This document shows positions 1-8,637 of a stretch of DNA of 64,000 nt, in pieces. A program made the translations under genes and the position numbers. Under the pieces are notes generated by a model. It was not told where the DNA came from. It did no database searches and saw nothing but the letters and a program-made list of their open reading frames with translations. Source of the stretch: Mycobacterium sp. ACS4331 (GTDB lineage Bacteria; Actinomycetota; Actinomycetes; Mycobacteriales; Mycobacteriaceae); assembly GCF_001667265.1 (NCBI RefSeq), contig NZ_LZHW01000031.1, positions 1 through 64,000 of the forward strand, written 5' to 3'. Each line of letters starts with the position of its first letter. Positions within the stretch are counted from its first letter, which is position 1.

Positions 1-56
1 CCCCCCCCCCCCCCCCCCACCCCCCCAAATCCCCTAATATGCCCCCCAAACCTGGG
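1..56. other. C-homopolymer-rich contig end, probable assembly artefact
   Basis: The first 56 bases are almost all runs of C broken by a few A and T bases, unlike the rest of the window. Normal mycobacterial sequence begins at about base 57. This looks like low-quality sequence at a contig end and not a biological feature. No gene is visible before the stop codon at 86-88. Confidence 0.6.
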
Positions 57-85
57 CTTTGCGGGGGCGGCTCGCGGGGAGAAAA

Positions 86-1540
86 CTAAACCGGCAGCAG
101 CCCGTCGATCACCGACGCCAACTGCCGAGCCGACCGGCATTCGTGCATGGTGATCGCGTCGGCGTACCGCGGAACCGCGGAGTCCCCGCTGCCCCACAAA
201 TGGCGCGGCTCCGGATTCAGCCAGTGCGCATGCCTGCTGGCGTTGACCATCCGGGTCAGCAGTTCCACCTCGGGATTGCGGTAGTTGTTGCGGCCGTCGC
301 CGAGCACCAGCAGAGAGCTGCGCGGCGACAGCACATTCGGGTACTTCTGCAGGAACGACACGAATGCGTGCCCGTAGTCGCTGTGCCCGTCGCGGGTGTA
401 GACCTCCGACTCCCGCGTGATGCGCTGCACCGCGACCGCCAGGTCGGCGTCGGGCCCGAACATGTGGGTGACCTCGTCGGTGGTGTCGATGAACGCGAAC
501 ACCCGGACCCGCGAAAACTGTTGGCGCAGCGCACTGACCAGCAGCAGCGTGAAGTGGCTGAAACCGGCGACCGAACCGGACACGTCGCACAGCACCACGA
601 GTTCGGGGCGCGCGGGCCGCGGTTTGGCCAGCACGACGTCAATGGGTACGCCACCGGTCGACATCGACTTGCGCAGCGTCTTGCGCAGGTCGATCTGACC
701 GGCTCGGTGCCGGCGCCGCTTGGCGGCCAGCCGGGTCGCCAGGGTCCGCGCCAACGGCTGGACCGTCTTGCGCATCTGGCGCAGCTGCTCCCCGGAGGCC
801 CGCAGGAACTCGACGTTCTCGCTCAGCTGCGGGATGCCGTACATCTGCACGTGATCGCGACCCAGCTGCTCGGCGGTGCGGCGCTTGGTCTCGGACTCGA
901 CCATCTTTCGGATCTGCGAAATCCGCTGCGCGGCAAGTGCCTTGGCGATCTCCTCCTGAGTCGGCGTGGGCGCGTCGCCATAGGGCGCCAACAGCCCGGC
1001 GAGCAGCTTGCCCTCGAGTTCGTCCAACGCCATGGACTTGAGCGCCTGATACGACGAGTACGACGGCCCGCGACTGGAGTTGTACTTGCCATACTGCTCG
1101 ACGATCTGGGCGACCATGGCCGCCAGCCGCTGGTCCATGTTCGCCAGGTCTTCGTTCTCCGACAACAGGTCCAAGAGCATGGCCCGCATGGCCTCGACGT
1201 CCTCGGGCGGCAGACCCTGCGGTTCGCCGTCCGCCTCATCAGCGGAGGCATCATCTCCGAGGATGGTGCGGTCCCCCAGCGCGGCGGGCCACCACAGGTC
1301 GAACAGCGCGTCATAGGTTTCGCGGTGGTCGGACCGGCGCAGCACCGCGCACGCCAAGCCCTCCCGCAGCACTTCGCGGTTGGACAGGCCCAGTGCCGCC
1401 ATCACCTGGCCGGCATCGACGGTCTCCGATGGCCCCACCGAGATGCCCTGGCCGCGCAGAGCTTCGACGAACTCGACGAGATGTCCCGGCAGGCCGTGCG
1501 GCGCGAGCGGCTGCGGGGGTCGGGTGCGTCGGGCGGCCAT
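86..1540 (-). CDS. VWA-domain (CoxE-like) protein
   Basis: A 484-residue protein with a C-terminal von Willebrand factor A domain. The metal-ion-dependent adhesion site is visible as DVSGS near residue 320, followed by a typical VWA fold region. The N-terminal two thirds are helical and charged. It is the last gene of a minus-strand operon: its ATG overlaps the stop of the upstream MoxR ATPase by one base. MoxR/VWA pairs act as chaperones that insert cofactors or activate partner complexes. The M. tuberculosis equivalents are Rv2425c-Rv2426c next to proA. The client is unknown. Confidence 0.85.
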   Translation of the reverse strand: MAARRTRPPQPLAPHGLPGHLVEFVEALRGQGISVGPSETVDAGQVMAALGLSNREVLREGLACAVLRRSDHRETYDALFDLWWPAALGDRTILGDDASADEADGEPQGLPPEDVEAMRAMLLDLLSENEDLANMDQRLAAMVAQIVEQYGKYNSSRGPSYSSYQALKSMALDELEGKLLAGLLAPYGDAPTPTQEEIAKALAAQRISQIRKMVESETKRRTAEQLGRDHVQMYGIPQLSENVEFLRASGEQLRQMRKTVQPLARTLATRLAAKRRRHRAGQIDLRKTLRKSMSTGGVPIDVVLAKPRPARPELVVLCDVSGSVAGFSHFTLLLVSALRQQFSRVRVFAFIDTTDEVTHMFGPDADLAVAVQRITRESEVYTRDGHSDYGHAFVSFLQKYPNVLSPRSSLLVLGDGRNNYRNPEVELLTRMVNASRHAHWLNPEPRHLWGSGDSAVPRYADAITMHECRSARQLASVIDGLLPV

Positions 1541-2424
1541 CAGTTGAGCCTCAGCTCCCCGCTCGCCTTGTTCTGGTCGGACTGGTGTTTGAGCACCACG
1601 CCGAGCGTCGCCGCGATGGTGGCGTCGTCGATGGTGTCCATGCCCAGGGCCAGGATCGTGCGCCCCCAGTCGATGGTCTCGGCCACCGACGGCAGCTTCT
1701 TGAGCTGCATTCCGCGCAGCACACCGATGATCCGGACGAGTTCCTCGGCCAGCTTCTCCGGCAGTTCCGGCACCCGAGACAGCAGGATCCGGCGCTCCAG
1801 GTCCGCATCGGGGAAATCGATGTGCAGGAACAGGCAGCGGCGCTTGAGCGCCTCCGAGAGTTCACGCGTGGCGTTGGACGTCAGCACCACGAAGGGTTTG
1901 CGTTCGGCCGTGATGGTGCCGAGTTCGGGCACGGTGACCGCGAAGTCCGACAGCACCTCCAGCAGCAGGCCCTCGATCTCGATGTCGGCCTTGTCGGTCT
2001 CGTCGATCAGCAGCACGGTGGGCTCGGTGCGCCGAATCGCGGTCAGCAGCGGGCGAGACAGCAGGAACTCCTCGCTGAACACGTCGGTCTTGGTCTGATC
2101 CCAGTCCCCAGAGCCGGATTGGATGCGCAGGATCTGCTTGGCGTGGTTCCACTCGTACAGCGCGCGGGCCTCGTCGACCCCCTCGTAGCACTGCAGGCGC
2201 ACCAGCTCGGCTCCGGTGGTCTGCGCGACGGCGCGCGCCAGTTCGGTCTTGCCGACACCGGCGGGACCCTCGACCAGGAGCGGCTTACCCAACCGGTCGG
2301 CGAGGAACACCGCGGTGGCCGTGGCGGTGTCTGGCAGGTACCCGGTCTCCGTGAGCCTGCGGGCGACATCGTCGATGTCGGTGAACAGGGGCGCGGACTT
2401 CGCCGGGGTGGCTGGGTTCTCCAA
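1540..2424 (-). CDS. MoxR-family AAA+ ATPase
   Basis: A 294-residue AAA+ ATPase. The Walker A motif GPAGVGKT lies near residue 57 and the Walker B region LLIDETDKAD near residue 150. The start is TTG at 2422-2424 with an AAGGA-type ribosome binding site upstream. The gene begins 13 bases after proA and its stop overlaps the VWA gene by one base, so the three are probably co-transcribed. By family knowledge it would remodel a target together with the VWA protein. What proline synthesis has to do with this pair is not evident from sequence. Confidence 0.9.
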   Translation of the reverse strand: MENPATPAKSAPLFTDIDDVARRLTETGYLPDTATATAVFLADRLGKPLLVEGPAGVGKTELARAVAQTTGAELVRLQCYEGVDEARALYEWNHAKQILRIQSGSGDWDQTKTDVFSEEFLLSRPLLTAIRRTEPTVLLIDETDKADIEIEGLLLEVLSDFAVTVPELGTITAERKPFVVLTSNATRELSEALKRRCLFLHIDFPDADLERRILLSRVPELPEKLAEELVRIIGVLRGMQLKKLPSVAETIDWGRTILALGMDTIDDATIAATLGVVLKHQSDQNKASGELRLN

Positions 2425-2437
2425 CGGAATTCCTTCT

Positions 2438-3700
2438 CTAGGCAGGCCGGGTGTGGCCGTCTCCCCAGACGATCCACTTGGTCGAGGTCAGTTCGGGCAG
2501 CCCCATCGGGCCGCGGGCGTGGAGCTTCTGGGTCGAGATGCCGATCTCCGCGCCGAACCCGAACTGTTCACCGTCGGTGAAGGAGGTCGCGGCGTTCACC
2601 ATCACCGCGGCGGCATCGACCCGTTCGGTGAAGCGTTGCGCCGCAGCCAGATCGGTGGTGACGATGGCTTCGGTGTGGCCGGTGCCGTACTCGTTGACGT
2701 GGGCGATCGCGGCGTCGATTCCGTCGACCACGGCGACTGCGATGTCCATCGACAGGAATTCGGCCCGCAGTTCGTCCTCACTGGGATCGGTGTGCAGGGT
2801 CACGCCCGCGTCCACCAGTGCGGCGGTCAGGCGCGGCAACGCCGTGGGCGCGATACCCGCGTCCACCAACAGCGTCTCGGCGGCATTGCACACGCTGGGC
2901 CGCCGAGTCTTGGAGTTCAACAGAATCCGTTCGGCCACATCGAGATCCGCGGCGGAATGGACGTAGACGTGGCAGTTGCCGACGCCGGTCTCGATGGTGG
3001 GCACCGTGGCATCGCGCACCACGGCGTCGATCAGTCCCGCTCCGCCGCGCGGGATCACGACGTCGACCAGACCGCGGGCCTGGATCAGGTGCGTGACACT
3101 GGCGCGGTCGGCGCTGGGCAGCAGTTGAACGGTGTCGGCGGGTAGGCCCTCCGCGGTCACCGCGGCGCGCAGCACGGCCACCAGGGCCGCGTTCGAGTGG
3201 GCGGCCGACGAACTGCCGCGCAGCAGCACCGCGTTGCCCGACTTGAGGGTGAGCCCGAAGGCGTCCACCGTGACGTTGGGACGGCCTTCGTAGACGATGC
3301 CGACGACACCGAGGGGGACGCGCTGCTGCCGCAGTTGCAGGCCGTTGGGCAGGGTGCGGCCGCGCAGCACCTCGCCGATCGGATCGGGCAGTCCGGCCAC
3401 CTGGCGAAGGCCGGCGGCGATGCCGTCGATGCGCTGTGGGTTGAGCGCCAACCGGTCCAGCATGGCTTCGGCGGTGCCGGCCGCGCGGGCGGCCTCGAGG
3501 TCCTTGGCGTTGGCTTCCAGAATGTCGTCGGCCGCGGCCAGGACGGCGTCGGCCGCGGCGTGCAGCGCACGGTCCTTGACGGTGGTGGTCAGGGTGGCCA
3601 ACGTGCGCGCGGCGACCCGCGCGCGGCGGGCGGCGTCATGCACCTGCGCCCGGAGATCGGAGGCGGCATCCGGAAGCGTCGCTGCTTGCAGATTCATCAT
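2438..3700 (-). CDS. proA: Gamma-glutamyl phosphate reductase
   Basis: A 420-residue enzyme of the aldehyde dehydrogenase superfamily. It reduces gamma-glutamyl phosphate with NADPH to glutamate semialdehyde, the second step of proline synthesis. The active-site Cys lies in the [15 protein letters not shown] segment near residue 265. Length matches the family. The start has two consecutive ATG codons (3695-3700). It is the first gene of proA-moxR-VWA and is divergent from the ribokinase with only 38 bases between starts. The partner kinase proB lies 8 kb away in the same window. Confidence 0.96.
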   Translation of the reverse strand: MMNLQAATLPDAASDLRAQVHDAARRARVAARTLATLTTTVKDRALHAAADAVLAAADDILEANAKDLEAARAAGTAEAMLDRLALNPQRIDGIAAGLRQVAGLPDPIGEVLRGRTLPNGLQLRQQRVPLGVVGIVYEGRPNVTVDAFGLTLKSGNAVLLRGSSSAAHSNAALVAVLRAAVTAEGLPADTVQLLPSADRASVTHLIQARGLVDVVIPRGGAGLIDAVVRDATVPTIETGVGNCHVYVHSAADLDVAERILLNSKTRRPSVCNAAETLLVDAGIAPTALPRLTAALVDAGVTLHTDPSEDELRAEFLSMDIAVAVVDGIDAAIAHVNEYGTGHTEAIVTTDLAAAQRFTERVDAAAVMVNAATSFTDGEQFGFGAEIGISTQKLHARGPMGLPELTSTKWIVWGDGHTRPA

Positions 3701-3738
3701 CGCAGCTTATCGGGTATGCGGCGGGTTAGCCTGGCCGG

Positions 3739-4602
3739 GTGGCTCGGGTATGCGTTGTCGGCAGCGTGAACTTCGACACGGTGTACGGGGTGCCGCGCCT
3801 GCCCCGGCCCGGTCAGACGGTGTTGGCGGTGACGACCACCGTCGGGCCCGGCGGCAAGGGAGCGAACCAGGCTGTGGCCGCGGCCCGCGCGGGCGCCGAC
3901 GTGCACCTCGTGGCGGCCGTTGGCCAAGACGCCGCCGCACACATGCTGCGCGCCCACCTGGAGGCCAACGGGGTCGACCTCGAGGGGGTGGTGGAGCTTC
4001 CCGTGGCCAGCGGCGCCGCGGTCATCCTCGTCGAGCAGGACAGCGCCGAGAACGTCATCGTGGTGGCCCCCGGTGCCAACGCTCACCTGACGCTGGACTC
4101 CCAGCTCGTCCGCGACATCGTCGCCGACTGCGACGTGCTGCTGCTCCAGCTGGAGATACCGATCGACACCGCCCTGGCCGCGGCGCGCCAGGCCCGCCGC
4201 GCCGGCGCGGTCGTGATGCTCAACGCCTCCCCGCTCGGCACCGACACCGCGAGCCTGGCGGAGCTGGCGCGTGAGGTCGACGTCGTCGTGGTCAACGAGA
4301 CCGAGGCCGCGCAGTGGGAGTGGGACGTCGCGCACCTGGTGACCACCCTGGGCGCGCGCGGTGCCGTCTACGCCGGCAACGACGGCGGGTTCGAGGTGTC
4401 CGCCCCCTCGGTGGAGGCCGTCGACACCAGCGGCGCCGGCGACGTGTTCGCCGGTGTGCTGGCCGCGGGCTGGACCGGCGACCGCCGGCATGCGCTGCGG
4501 CGGGCGTGCGCGGCGGGAGCGCTCGCGACCCTGGCGCCCGGCGCCGGCGAGTGCGCACCCACCGACGAGGCCATCGAGGACGTGCTCGCGCTGGGGCCGT
4601 AG
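3739..4602 (+). CDS. rbsK: Ribokinase-family sugar kinase
   Basis: A 287-residue PfkB/ribokinase-fold kinase. The N-terminal GSVNFD motif, the GGKGANQA segment near residue 40 and the C-terminal anion-hole/catalytic motif DTSGAGD near residue 232 are all present, as expected of ribokinase (D-ribose to ribose 5-phosphate). Start is GTG at 3739. A TANNNT-type -10 element (TAGCCT, 3727-3732) lies six bases upstream, so the transcript may be leaderless. No ribose transporter is nearby, so the exact sugar is inferred from the family only. Confidence 0.85.
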   Translation: MARVCVVGSVNFDTVYGVPRLPRPGQTVLAVTTTVGPGGKGANQAVAAARAGADVHLVAAVGQDAAAHMLRAHLEANGVDLEGVVELPVASGAAVILVEQDSAENVIVVAPGANAHLTLDSQLVRDIVADCDVLLLQLEIPIDTALAAARQARRAGAVVMLNASPLGTDTASLAELAREVDVVVVNETEAAQWEWDVAHLVTTLGARGAVYAGNDGGFEVSAPSVEAVDTSGAGDVFAGVLAAGWTGDRRHALRRACAAGALATLAPGAGECAPTDEAIEDVLALGP

Positions 4603-4673
4603 AGCGTCGCTCTCCGGACCGAGTGCATCCGGACCTCAGATCGGACGGTGGCTCCGGCGATCGTCGGCCGCGG

Positions 4674-5033
4674 TCACCGCCGGCCCCGCACCGTCGTCAT
4701 CGCCTCGGTCAGCGTCGCGACGATCGGGATGATCTCGTCCAGTTTGGTCAGCTGAAGGGGCCGACTGGTGCCCGGCCCGTCGGCGACCACCGCGAAGCGG
4801 TGCGTGCGTCCGAACGCCTCGTGCGCCGAGACCAGGATCGTCATGCCCACCGACCCGAGGAAGTCCACCTCGGACAGGTCGAGGACGAGTGCGGGCGGAT
4901 CCTCCGAGAGCACCCCGTCGACCGCCTCCTGGAGGGCCGGCGCGGTCGCCAGATCGATGTCACCGCGGACGGACAGCACCGTGCAACCGTCGTGCTTCTC
5001 GGTGCGGATGACGATCGCGAGCGGTTCAGCCAC
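4674..5033 (-). CDS. STAS-domain anti-anti-sigma factor-like protein
   Basis: A 119-residue single-domain STAS protein. Family members bind anti-sigma kinases and are switched by phosphorylation of a Ser at the start of helix 2. The candidate is Ser61 in the DFLGSVGM segment. The gene starts four bases after the stop of the upstream nucleotidyltransferase gene, so the two are probably co-transcribed. No anti-sigma kinase or sigma factor gene is in the window, so its partner must be elsewhere. Confidence 0.82.
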   Translation of the reverse strand: MAEPLAIVIRTEKHDGCTVLSVRGDIDLATAPALQEAVDGVLSEDPPALVLDLSEVDFLGSVGMTILVSAHEAFGRTHRFAVVADGPGTSRPLQLTKLDEIIPIVATLTEAMTTVRGRR

Positions 5034-5036
5034 AGA

Positions 5037-5615
5037 TCATTCCTTCTCCTCGTCATTACCGTGGGTGGGCGTGCTGATGCCAAGGCGGTCGACCAGATGC
5101 AGAAAGGCCGCCGCGAAGTCGTTGTCGGCAGTCACACAACGGATCTCGTGCCAGTCGACCCGCTCGCGGACGGCCCGCACCGCGGGCAGCAGCGAGGCGA
5201 AGTCGCAGTAATGCTCACCAAGGGCGCGCAACTTCTGCGCGACCACCAGAGTCGGTGGCAGGACCGGTATCCGGATGGCCAGGACGTCCTGCTCGTGCGC
5301 CCTGTCGAGGTCGGTGTCGGTGACCGGTGCGCCGTTGATCCGATGCAGCACATCGACCACCACGTCAGCCAGGTGCGCCTTGAACAACCAGTCCTCGGGT
5401 GTGCGTTCGATCGTGAACCCGGCCTTGGCCAGAGTCGTGGCCGCCGACTCGGTGTCGGCCTCGGCGACGACGAAGTCCACATCGTGCACGGGTTCGGGTG
5501 CGCCGAACACCCACAGGGCGTAACTGCCGGCGAGGGCGAATCGCGGTCCGTGCTCCTTGAGCGCCGACGCGCCGGATTTCAGCGCAGCCCGCAGCAGGTC
5601 GTTACGCGGCGGCAT
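5037..5615 (-). CDS. Nucleotidyltransferase-fold protein
   Basis: About 192 residues from the ATG at 5613-5615. An upstream in-frame extension is possible but would overlap the divergent gene at 5662. The segment GSYALWVFG followed by HDVDFVV resembles the GS...DxD active site of the nucleotidyltransferase superfamily. That superfamily includes AbiEii-type toxins and small-molecule or tRNA nucleotidyltransferases. It lies directly upstream of the STAS gene. The substrate cannot be told from sequence. No antitoxin-like partner is adjacent, so a toxin role is not supported. Confidence 0.7.
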   Translation of the reverse strand: MPPRNDLLRAALKSGASALKEHGPRFALAGSYALWVFGAPEPVHDVDFVVAEADTESAATTLAKAGFTIERTPEDWLFKAHLADVVVDVLHRINGAPVTDTDLDRAHEQDVLAIRIPVLPPTLVVAQKLRALGEHYCDFASLLPAVRAVRERVDWHEIRCVTADNDFAAAFLHLVDRLGISTPTHGNDEEKE

Positions 5616-5661
5616 GGGCGTCCCCAGAGTCAGGAGCGCCACCCGTGGGTAACTCAGGAGC

Positions 5662-6426
5662 ATGCGAGTCGCAACGTTCAACATCCTGCACGGGCGCACG
5701 GTCGGCGACGGCGTGGTGCTCGATCGGCTGCGTGCCTGCATCCGTGAACTCGACCCCGACGTGCTGTCCCTCCAGGAGGTCGACTGCGATCAGGAGCGGT
5801 CCGGCAACGCGGATCTGACGGCGGTGGCCGCCGAGGCCATGGGCGCCGTCACGCACCGCTTCGTCGCGGCGATCTCCGGGACGCCCGGCGCGACCTGGAT
5901 GGCGGCCACGGGAGACGAACAGCCCGGCACGGCCGCCTACGGCATCGCGCTGCTCTCGCGCTTCCCCGCCGAGCACTGGCAGGTGGTCCGGCTTCCGCGG
6001 ATCCCGGCGCGTTTCCCGATGTACCTGCCCGGCCCCGGGCGCGTGATGATCGTCGACGAGGAGCCCCGGGCGGCGGTGATCGCGCAGTTGGCCACGCCGC
6101 TGGGCACGATGTCGGTGGCCAACACCCATCTGTCGTTCGTCCCCGGCTGGAATCGCCACCAACTGCGCGGCCTGGCACGCGATCTGCTGGCGATGCCGGG
6201 GCCGCGTCTGCTCACCGGGGATCTCAACCTGACCGTGCGCCCCGCGGCCCGCTGGTCGGGTCTGCGCCCCCTGGCCGTCGCGAAGACGTTTCCCAGTCCG
6301 AGGCCGGACCGCCAGCTCGACCATGTACTGACCGACGACCCGGCGCTGCGGGCCCGGCGCTGCGCCACCCCCGTGGCAGCCATCTCCGACCACCTGCCCC
6401 TGGTGGTCGACGTCGACAGAGGCTGA
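5662..6426 (+). CDS. Endonuclease/exonuclease/phosphatase-family protein
   Basis: A 254-residue protein with the full signature of the EEP (DNase I-like) fold: TFNIL at the N terminus, LQEVD near residue 39, NTHLS near residue 154, GDLN near residue 187 and a C-terminal SDHLP. It should be a Mg-dependent phosphodiesterase or phosphatase. Substrates in the family include DNA, inositol phosphates and lipids. No signal peptide is seen, so it is probably cytoplasmic. The ATG at 5662 follows a CAGGAG ribosome binding site. The gene is monocistronic and divergent from the nucleotidyltransferase. Confidence 0.85.
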   Translation: MRVATFNILHGRTVGDGVVLDRLRACIRELDPDVLSLQEVDCDQERSGNADLTAVAAEAMGAVTHRFVAAISGTPGATWMAATGDEQPGTAAYGIALLSRFPAEHWQVVRLPRIPARFPMYLPGPGRVMIVDEEPRAAVIAQLATPLGTMSVANTHLSFVPGWNRHQLRGLARDLLAMPGPRLLTGDLNLTVRPAARWSGLRPLAVAKTFPSPRPDRQLDHVLTDDPALRARRCATPVAAISDHLPLVVDVDRG

Positions 6427-6549
6427 TTCCGGTGCCCCGCCGCTGATCAGAGGGGTGATCATGGCGCCACCCTCCTGTCGGTGCAACGACGCGCAGAACT
6501 GTTCCCATCGCTGTACCCACTCCCACGGGGCGGAAAACGGAGGCGGCGG

Positions 6550-8601
6550 CTACTTCTGCGGGTCCTGCGGGATCTCCCGTTCGATCGCGTCGAGCCAGAC
6601 CCGCGCGGACATGTCCGACGGTGCCCGCCAGTCTCCGCGCGGCGACAGCGCTCCCCCGGCCGACACCTTGGGCCCGTTGGGCAGTGCAGAACGTTTGAAC
6701 TGGGAGAAGGAGTAGAACCTCTGGACGAACACCTGCAGCCAGCTCCGGATCTCGGTCAGCGAGTAGGACGGCCGCTTGTCCACGGGATAGCCCATCGGCC
6801 AGTGCCCCTGCTCGGCATCCCGCCAGGCGTGCCACGCCAGGAAGGCCACCTTCGCCGGGCCGAAGCCGTAGCGGAGCACCTGGAACAGCGAGAAGTCCTG
6901 CAGCACATAGGGTCCGACCTTGGCCTCGCTGCTCTGGATCTCCTCGTCCTCGCCGGTGGGCACCAGTTCGGGGGTGATCTCGGTGTCGAGCACCGACTGC
7001 AGCACCTGCCCGACGGCGTCCTCGAACTCGCCGCTGGAGATGACCCATCGGATCAGATGCTGGATCAACGTCTTCGGCACGCCGCCGTTGACGTTGTAGT
7101 GCGACATCTGGTCGCCGACGCCGTAGGTCGACCACCCGAGCGCCAGTTCGGAGAGATCACCGGTGCCCAGCACGATGCCACCGCGTTGATTGGCCAACCG
7201 GAACAGGTAGTCGGTGCGCAGACCGGCCTGCACGTTCTCGAACGTCACGTCGTAGACCTTCTCGCCGCGACCGAACGGGTGGCCCATCTCGGTGAGCATG
7301 AGCGACGCGGTGTCACGGATGTCGATCTCCTCGAACGTCACACCGAGCGCCTTGGACAACGCGATGGCGTTGCCCTTGGTCCGGTCGCCGGTGGCGAAGC
7401 CGGGCATCGTGAAGGCCAGAATGTCGCTGCGGGGCCGTCCCTCTCGGTCCATCGCTCGGGCCGCGACGATCAGGGCGTGGGTGGAGTCCAACCCTCCCGA
7501 CACCCCGATCACGACCTTCGGGTACTTCAGCGCGCGCAACCGCTGCTCCAGGCCGGCGACCTGGATGTTGTAGGCCTCGTAGCAGTCCTGCTGCAGCCGG
7601 GTGGGATCCGACGGCACAAACGGGAACCGTTCGATCCGGCGGCGCAGTCCGATGTCGTCGTCGGGCGGATCGAGCCGGAACGGCACGCGCCGCGTCGCGG
7701 TGTCCTCGATGCCGTAGGTGCGGCGGTTGTCGTCGAATGTGCCCATCCGCAACCGCTCCGCGCGCAGCAGGGCGACGTCGACGTCGGCGACGCTGCGCAG
7801 TGGGCCCTTCGGGAAACGCTCGGATTCCGCGAGCAGGACGCCGTTCTCGTAGATCATCGTCTGGCCGTCCCAGGCCAGATCCGTACTCGACTCGCCCTCT
7901 CCGGCCGCGGCGTAGACGTAGGCCGCCAGGCACCGCGATGACGCCGACCGGGCCATCAGCTTGCGGTCCTCGGCCCGACCGACCGTGATGGGGCTGCCCG
8001 ACAGGTTGGCCAGCACCGTCGCCCCCGCCAGTGCGGCCCGCGCACTCGGCGGCACCGGCACCCACATGTCCTCGCAGATCTCGACGTGCAGCACGAATTC
8101 GGGCACGTCGGCGCAGGCGAACAGCAGGTCGGGCCCGAACGGCGCCTCGAGGCCGGCGAAGCCGATGACGCCCCGCACGTCGTCCCCGGGGGCCATCTGC
8201 CTGCGCTCGTAGAACTCGCGGTAGGTCGGCAGGTACGACTTGGGCACCACACCCAGCACCGCGCCGCGGTGAATGACGACGGCGGTGTTGTAGACCCGGT
8301 TGCGCCAGCGCAGCGGTGCCCCCACGACGAGCACCGGCAGCAGGTCGGTCGAGGCCGCCACGATGTGAGACAGGGCCTCCTCGACCGCCTCCAGCAGGCT
8401 GTCCTGCAGCAGGATGTCGTCGATCGAATAACCGGTCAGCGTCAGTTCGGGGAACACCGCAAGGGCGACGGCGTCGTCATGGCATTCCAGTGCCGTCGCC
8501 AGCACCGCCTCGGCGTTGGCCGCCGGATCGGCGATCGTCGTGTGCAGCGTGCACGCGGCGACGCGGACGAAACCATGCCGGTATGCGGAATAGAAGCTCA
8601 C
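6550..8601 (-). CDS. nadE: Glutamine-dependent NAD+ synthetase
   Basis: A two-domain enzyme of 683 residues that makes NAD+ from deamido-NAD+ using ammonia channelled from glutamine. The N-terminal nitrilase-type amidase domain carries Glu52 (FPELTL), the Lys of KSYLPTYREF and the Cys of HVEICEDMW. The C-terminal synthetase domain carries the P-loop SGGLDSTHAL. The GTG at 8599-8601 is chosen because it aligns with the known M. tuberculosis start (residues FYSAY follow). The upstream in-frame ATG at 8641-8643 would overlap the divergent sirtuin. Equivalent to Rv2438c. Confidence 0.96.
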   Translation of the reverse strand: MSFYSAYRHGFVRVAACTLHTTIADPAANAEAVLATALECHDDAVALAVFPELTLTGYSIDDILLQDSLLEAVEEALSHIVAASTDLLPVLVVGAPLRWRNRVYNTAVVIHRGAVLGVVPKSYLPTYREFYERRQMAPGDDVRGVIGFAGLEAPFGPDLLFACADVPEFVLHVEICEDMWVPVPPSARAALAGATVLANLSGSPITVGRAEDRKLMARSASSRCLAAYVYAAAGEGESSTDLAWDGQTMIYENGVLLAESERFPKGPLRSVADVDVALLRAERLRMGTFDDNRRTYGIEDTATRRVPFRLDPPDDDIGLRRRIERFPFVPSDPTRLQQDCYEAYNIQVAGLEQRLRALKYPKVVIGVSGGLDSTHALIVAARAMDREGRPRSDILAFTMPGFATGDRTKGNAIALSKALGVTFEEIDIRDTASLMLTEMGHPFGRGEKVYDVTFENVQAGLRTDYLFRLANQRGGIVLGTGDLSELALGWSTYGVGDQMSHYNVNGGVPKTLIQHLIRWVISSGEFEDAVGQVLQSVLDTEITPELVPTGEDEEIQSSEAKVGPYVLQDFSLFQVLRYGFGPAKVAFLAWHAWRDAEQGHWPMGYPVDKRPSYSLTEIRSWLQVFVQRFYSFSQFKRSALPNGPKVSAGGALSPRGDWRAPSDMSARVWLDAIEREIPQDPQK

Positions 8602-8624
8602 TGGGCCATTGTGGCCCAACGCCG

Positions 8625-8630
8625 TAGGGT
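8625..8630 (+). promoter_or_regulatory. -10 element for the sirtuin gene (leaderless start)
   Basis: TAGGGT fits the mycobacterial TANNNT -10 consensus and sits seven bases before the ATG at 8638. Transcription would therefore begin at or next to the start codon. No clear -35 hexamer is seen. Confidence 0.4.
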
Positions 8631-8637
8631 GGAGTCG

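Noticed and set aside
59-2098. Long plus-strand ORF of 679 codons opposite the VWA and MoxR genes
   Set aside because: It lies antisense to two clearly recognisable genes. Its Arg/Gln/His-rich composition is what GC-rich shadows give, and it has no domain motif.
5037-5615. Nucleotidyltransferase considered as an AbiEii-type toxin
   Set aside because: No AbiEi-like antitoxin is adjacent and the neighbour is a STAS protein, so a toxin-antitoxin call is not supported.
4314-5747. Plus-strand ORF of 477 codons over the ribokinase end, STAS and nucleotidyltransferase genes
   Set aside because: It crosses three real genes in other frames and has low-complexity arginine-rich composition.
6455-6715. 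86-codon plus-strand ORF with several Cys in the nadE/endonuclease gap
   Set aside because: Only the first 32 codons lie in the gap. The rest is antisense to nadE, and the Cys/His residues do not form a known motif.
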